From positions 1-6,373 of the forward strand of contig JAEZGC010000111.1 of assembly GCA_023437345.1 (NCBI GenBank): a stretch of 6,373 nt of DNA, in the 5' to 3' direction. Under the pieces are notes generated by a model, which saw nothing but the letters and a program-made list of their open reading frames with translations, ran no database searches and was not told the DNA's origin. The first letter of the stretch is position 1, and every line of letters begins with the position of its first letter. The stretch is from Actinomycetes bacterium. Its GTDB lineage: Bacteria > Actinomycetota > Actinomycetes > Propionibacteriales > Propionibacteriaceae. Below, piece after piece: positions 5,448 through 6,373 of the stretch. Made by a program: the position numbers and the translations under genes.

Positions 5448-6317
5448 TCATGCCGCGCCCCCACCGGCGGACGCAGGCTCGACAGTCCAGCCCAGGTCGC
5501 TCCAGACCGCTTCGGGAAGTATCTGGTCCACGCGCTCCACCACGAAGGTGGGTCGATGGCCGGACGGGGCGGCGAACACGTCGTCGAGGGTCGCGTCGCC
5601 GGTCAGCGGCAGCGCCGAGGCCATGCCGGCCCGCAGCGCCAGTTCGATGTCGGTCTGCAGCCGGTCGCCCACCATCAGGCAGCGGCGCGGGTCGACGTCC
5701 AGGCCGGACAACGCCTCGTCCACCATGCTCGGGTCGGGCTTGCCGACGACCTGCTGGCACCTGACCCCCGTGCTCGCCTCGATGGCCGCCACCACCGCCG
5801 CGCAGTCCGGCTCCCCGCGCCCGCCGGGGAAGGGGCAGTACCGGTCCGGATTGGTGGCGACCAGGATCGCCCGCCGGTGGTACCAGATCGCGTCAAAGGC
5901 GATCTGGAGCTTGCGGTAGTCGAAGCTGCGGTCGTAGGACGCCACCACGACGTCGATCTGCGCAGGGTCGTCGCTCATCGCGATCCCGGCCGCCGCGAAG
6001 GCGTCCACCAGCGGCTGCTCCGCGATCGGGAAGACTGTCGCCCCCGGGTGGTGGGCGAGCAACCAGCGCGTCATGGTCGCGACAGTGTTCGCGATGTCGC
6101 CGACCGGGGTGGCCAGGCCGAGCCGGCCGAGCTTCTCGGCGTACTGCGCGGGGTCCTTGGTCGGGTTGTTGGACAGGAACCGGACGGGGATCTCGCGGCG
6201 CCGCAGCTCGGTCACCAGCCGGCGGGCGCCGGGCAGCAGGGCGTCGCCGAGGTAGATCGTCCCGTCCAGGTCGAACAGGTACGCGTCATAGAGCCCGGGC
6301 GGGCGACCAGGGACCAT
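5448..6317 (-). CDS. HAD-IIA family phosphatase (NagD/AraL-like)
   Basis: This 289-residue protein has all four HAD motifs. Motif I is FDLDGTIY (15-22) with nucleophile Asp16 and acid/base Asp18. Motif II is FLSNNPT (47-53) with Ser49. Motif III is VGKPDP (191-196) with Lys193, and motif IV is MVGDRLQTDI (215-224) with Asp218 and Asp223. The long insert between motifs II and III, including VATNPDRYCPF (153-163), is the C2 cap of the HAD-IIA group (NagD, AraL, phosphoglycolate and p-nitrophenyl phosphatases). It is a cytoplasmic Mg-dependent phosphatase, probably of small sugar- or polyol-phosphates, with no way to name the substrate. The ATG at 6317 is preferred because GAAGGAG sits 8 bases upstream. 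An in-frame GTG at 6324-6326 would add 3 residues but overlaps that site. The TGA overlaps an ATG (ATGA, 5448-5451) in the frame of the dehydrogenase gene, indicating tight operon organisation. AraL and AraM are also neighbours in the B. subtilis arabinose operon. Confidence 0.9.
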   Translation of the reverse strand: MVPGRPPGLYDAYLFDLDGTIYLGDALLPGARRLVTELRRREIPVRFLSNNPTKDPAQYAEKLGRLGLATPVGDIANTVATMTRWLLAHHPGATVFPIAEQPLVDAFAAAGIAMSDDPAQIDVVVASYDRSFDYRKLQIAFDAIWYHRRAILVATNPDRYCPFPGGRGEPDCAAVVAAIEASTGVRCQQVVGKPDPSMVDEALSGLDVDPRRCLMVGDRLQTDIELALRAGMASALPLTGDATLDDVFAAPSGHRPTFVVERVDQILPEAVWSDLGWTVEPASAGGGAA

Positions 6318-6325
6318 CGTCTTCA

Positions 6326-6332
6326 CTCCTTC
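6326..6332 (-). promoter_or_regulatory. Ribosome binding site deciding the phosphatase start
   Basis: On the - strand GAAGGAG is followed by 8 bases and then ATG (6317). The in-frame GTG at 6324-6326 overlaps the last G of this site, so it is unlikely to be the initiator. Confidence 0.7.
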
Positions 6333-6334
6333 GA

Positions 6335-6373
6335 TCAGGGGTCGGCACGGGTGGTGGTGCCCCCGGCCGGAGC
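6335..6373 (-). CDS. Possible 3' end of an upstream gene (partial)
   Basis: On the - strand, the frame from the window edge reads APAGGTTTRADP and then TGA at 6335-6337, 17 bases before the phosphatase ATG. That spacing and direction fit the end of an upstream operon gene. However, only 12 codons are visible, a second frame is also open through this stretch, and no family can be recognised. It could equally be untranslated leader of the phosphatase gene. Confidence 0.3.
   Translation of the reverse strand, partial: APAGGTTTRADP

Overview
The window is very GC-rich with strongly GC-biased third codon positions. Protein families and gene style (a GTG start, 4-base stop/start overlaps, alanine- and arginine-rich proteins) point to a high-GC actinobacterium. 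I cannot fix the genus. The gene order hemA-hemB-hemL, with no hemC/hemD between, differs from the hemA-hemC-hemD-hemB order common in many actinobacteria.

Left part (1-2691, + strand): a tetrapyrrole operon. It holds the 3' end of hemA (glutamyl-tRNA reductase), complete hemB (porphobilinogen synthase) and complete hemL (glutamate-1-semialdehyde aminomutase). Together these take glutamyl-tRNA to 5-aminolevulinate and on to porphobilinogen. hemB follows hemA after 49 bases with a strong ribosome binding site. hemL starts on a GTG overlapping the hemB stop.

Middle (2715-3993): a LysR-type regulator gene on the - strand converges on hemL. Upstream of it is an AT-richer divergent control region with a perfect ACAATTGT palindrome and a repeated TTGTTC. 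On the other side is an unrecognised 54-codon + strand ORF (3705-3869), too short for routine gene calling but coding-like. It is followed by non-coding sequence ending in a perfect 13-bp inverted repeat, probably a terminator shared with the convergent gene to the right.

Right part (3994-6373, - strand): a likely operon read right to left. It contains possibly the last codons of an upstream gene, then a HAD-IIA (NagD/AraL-like) phosphatase, then an AraM-type sn-glycerol-1-phosphate dehydrogenase family protein. The pairing recalls the araL-araM neighbours of the Bacillus subtilis arabinose operon, but no arabinose genes are visible here. It suggests a polyol-phosphate or glycerol-1-phosphate step of unknown physiological role. 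This pair and the small divergent ORF are the most interesting parts; the haem genes are conventional apart from their order. No RNA genes, mobile elements or CRISPR arrays were seen.
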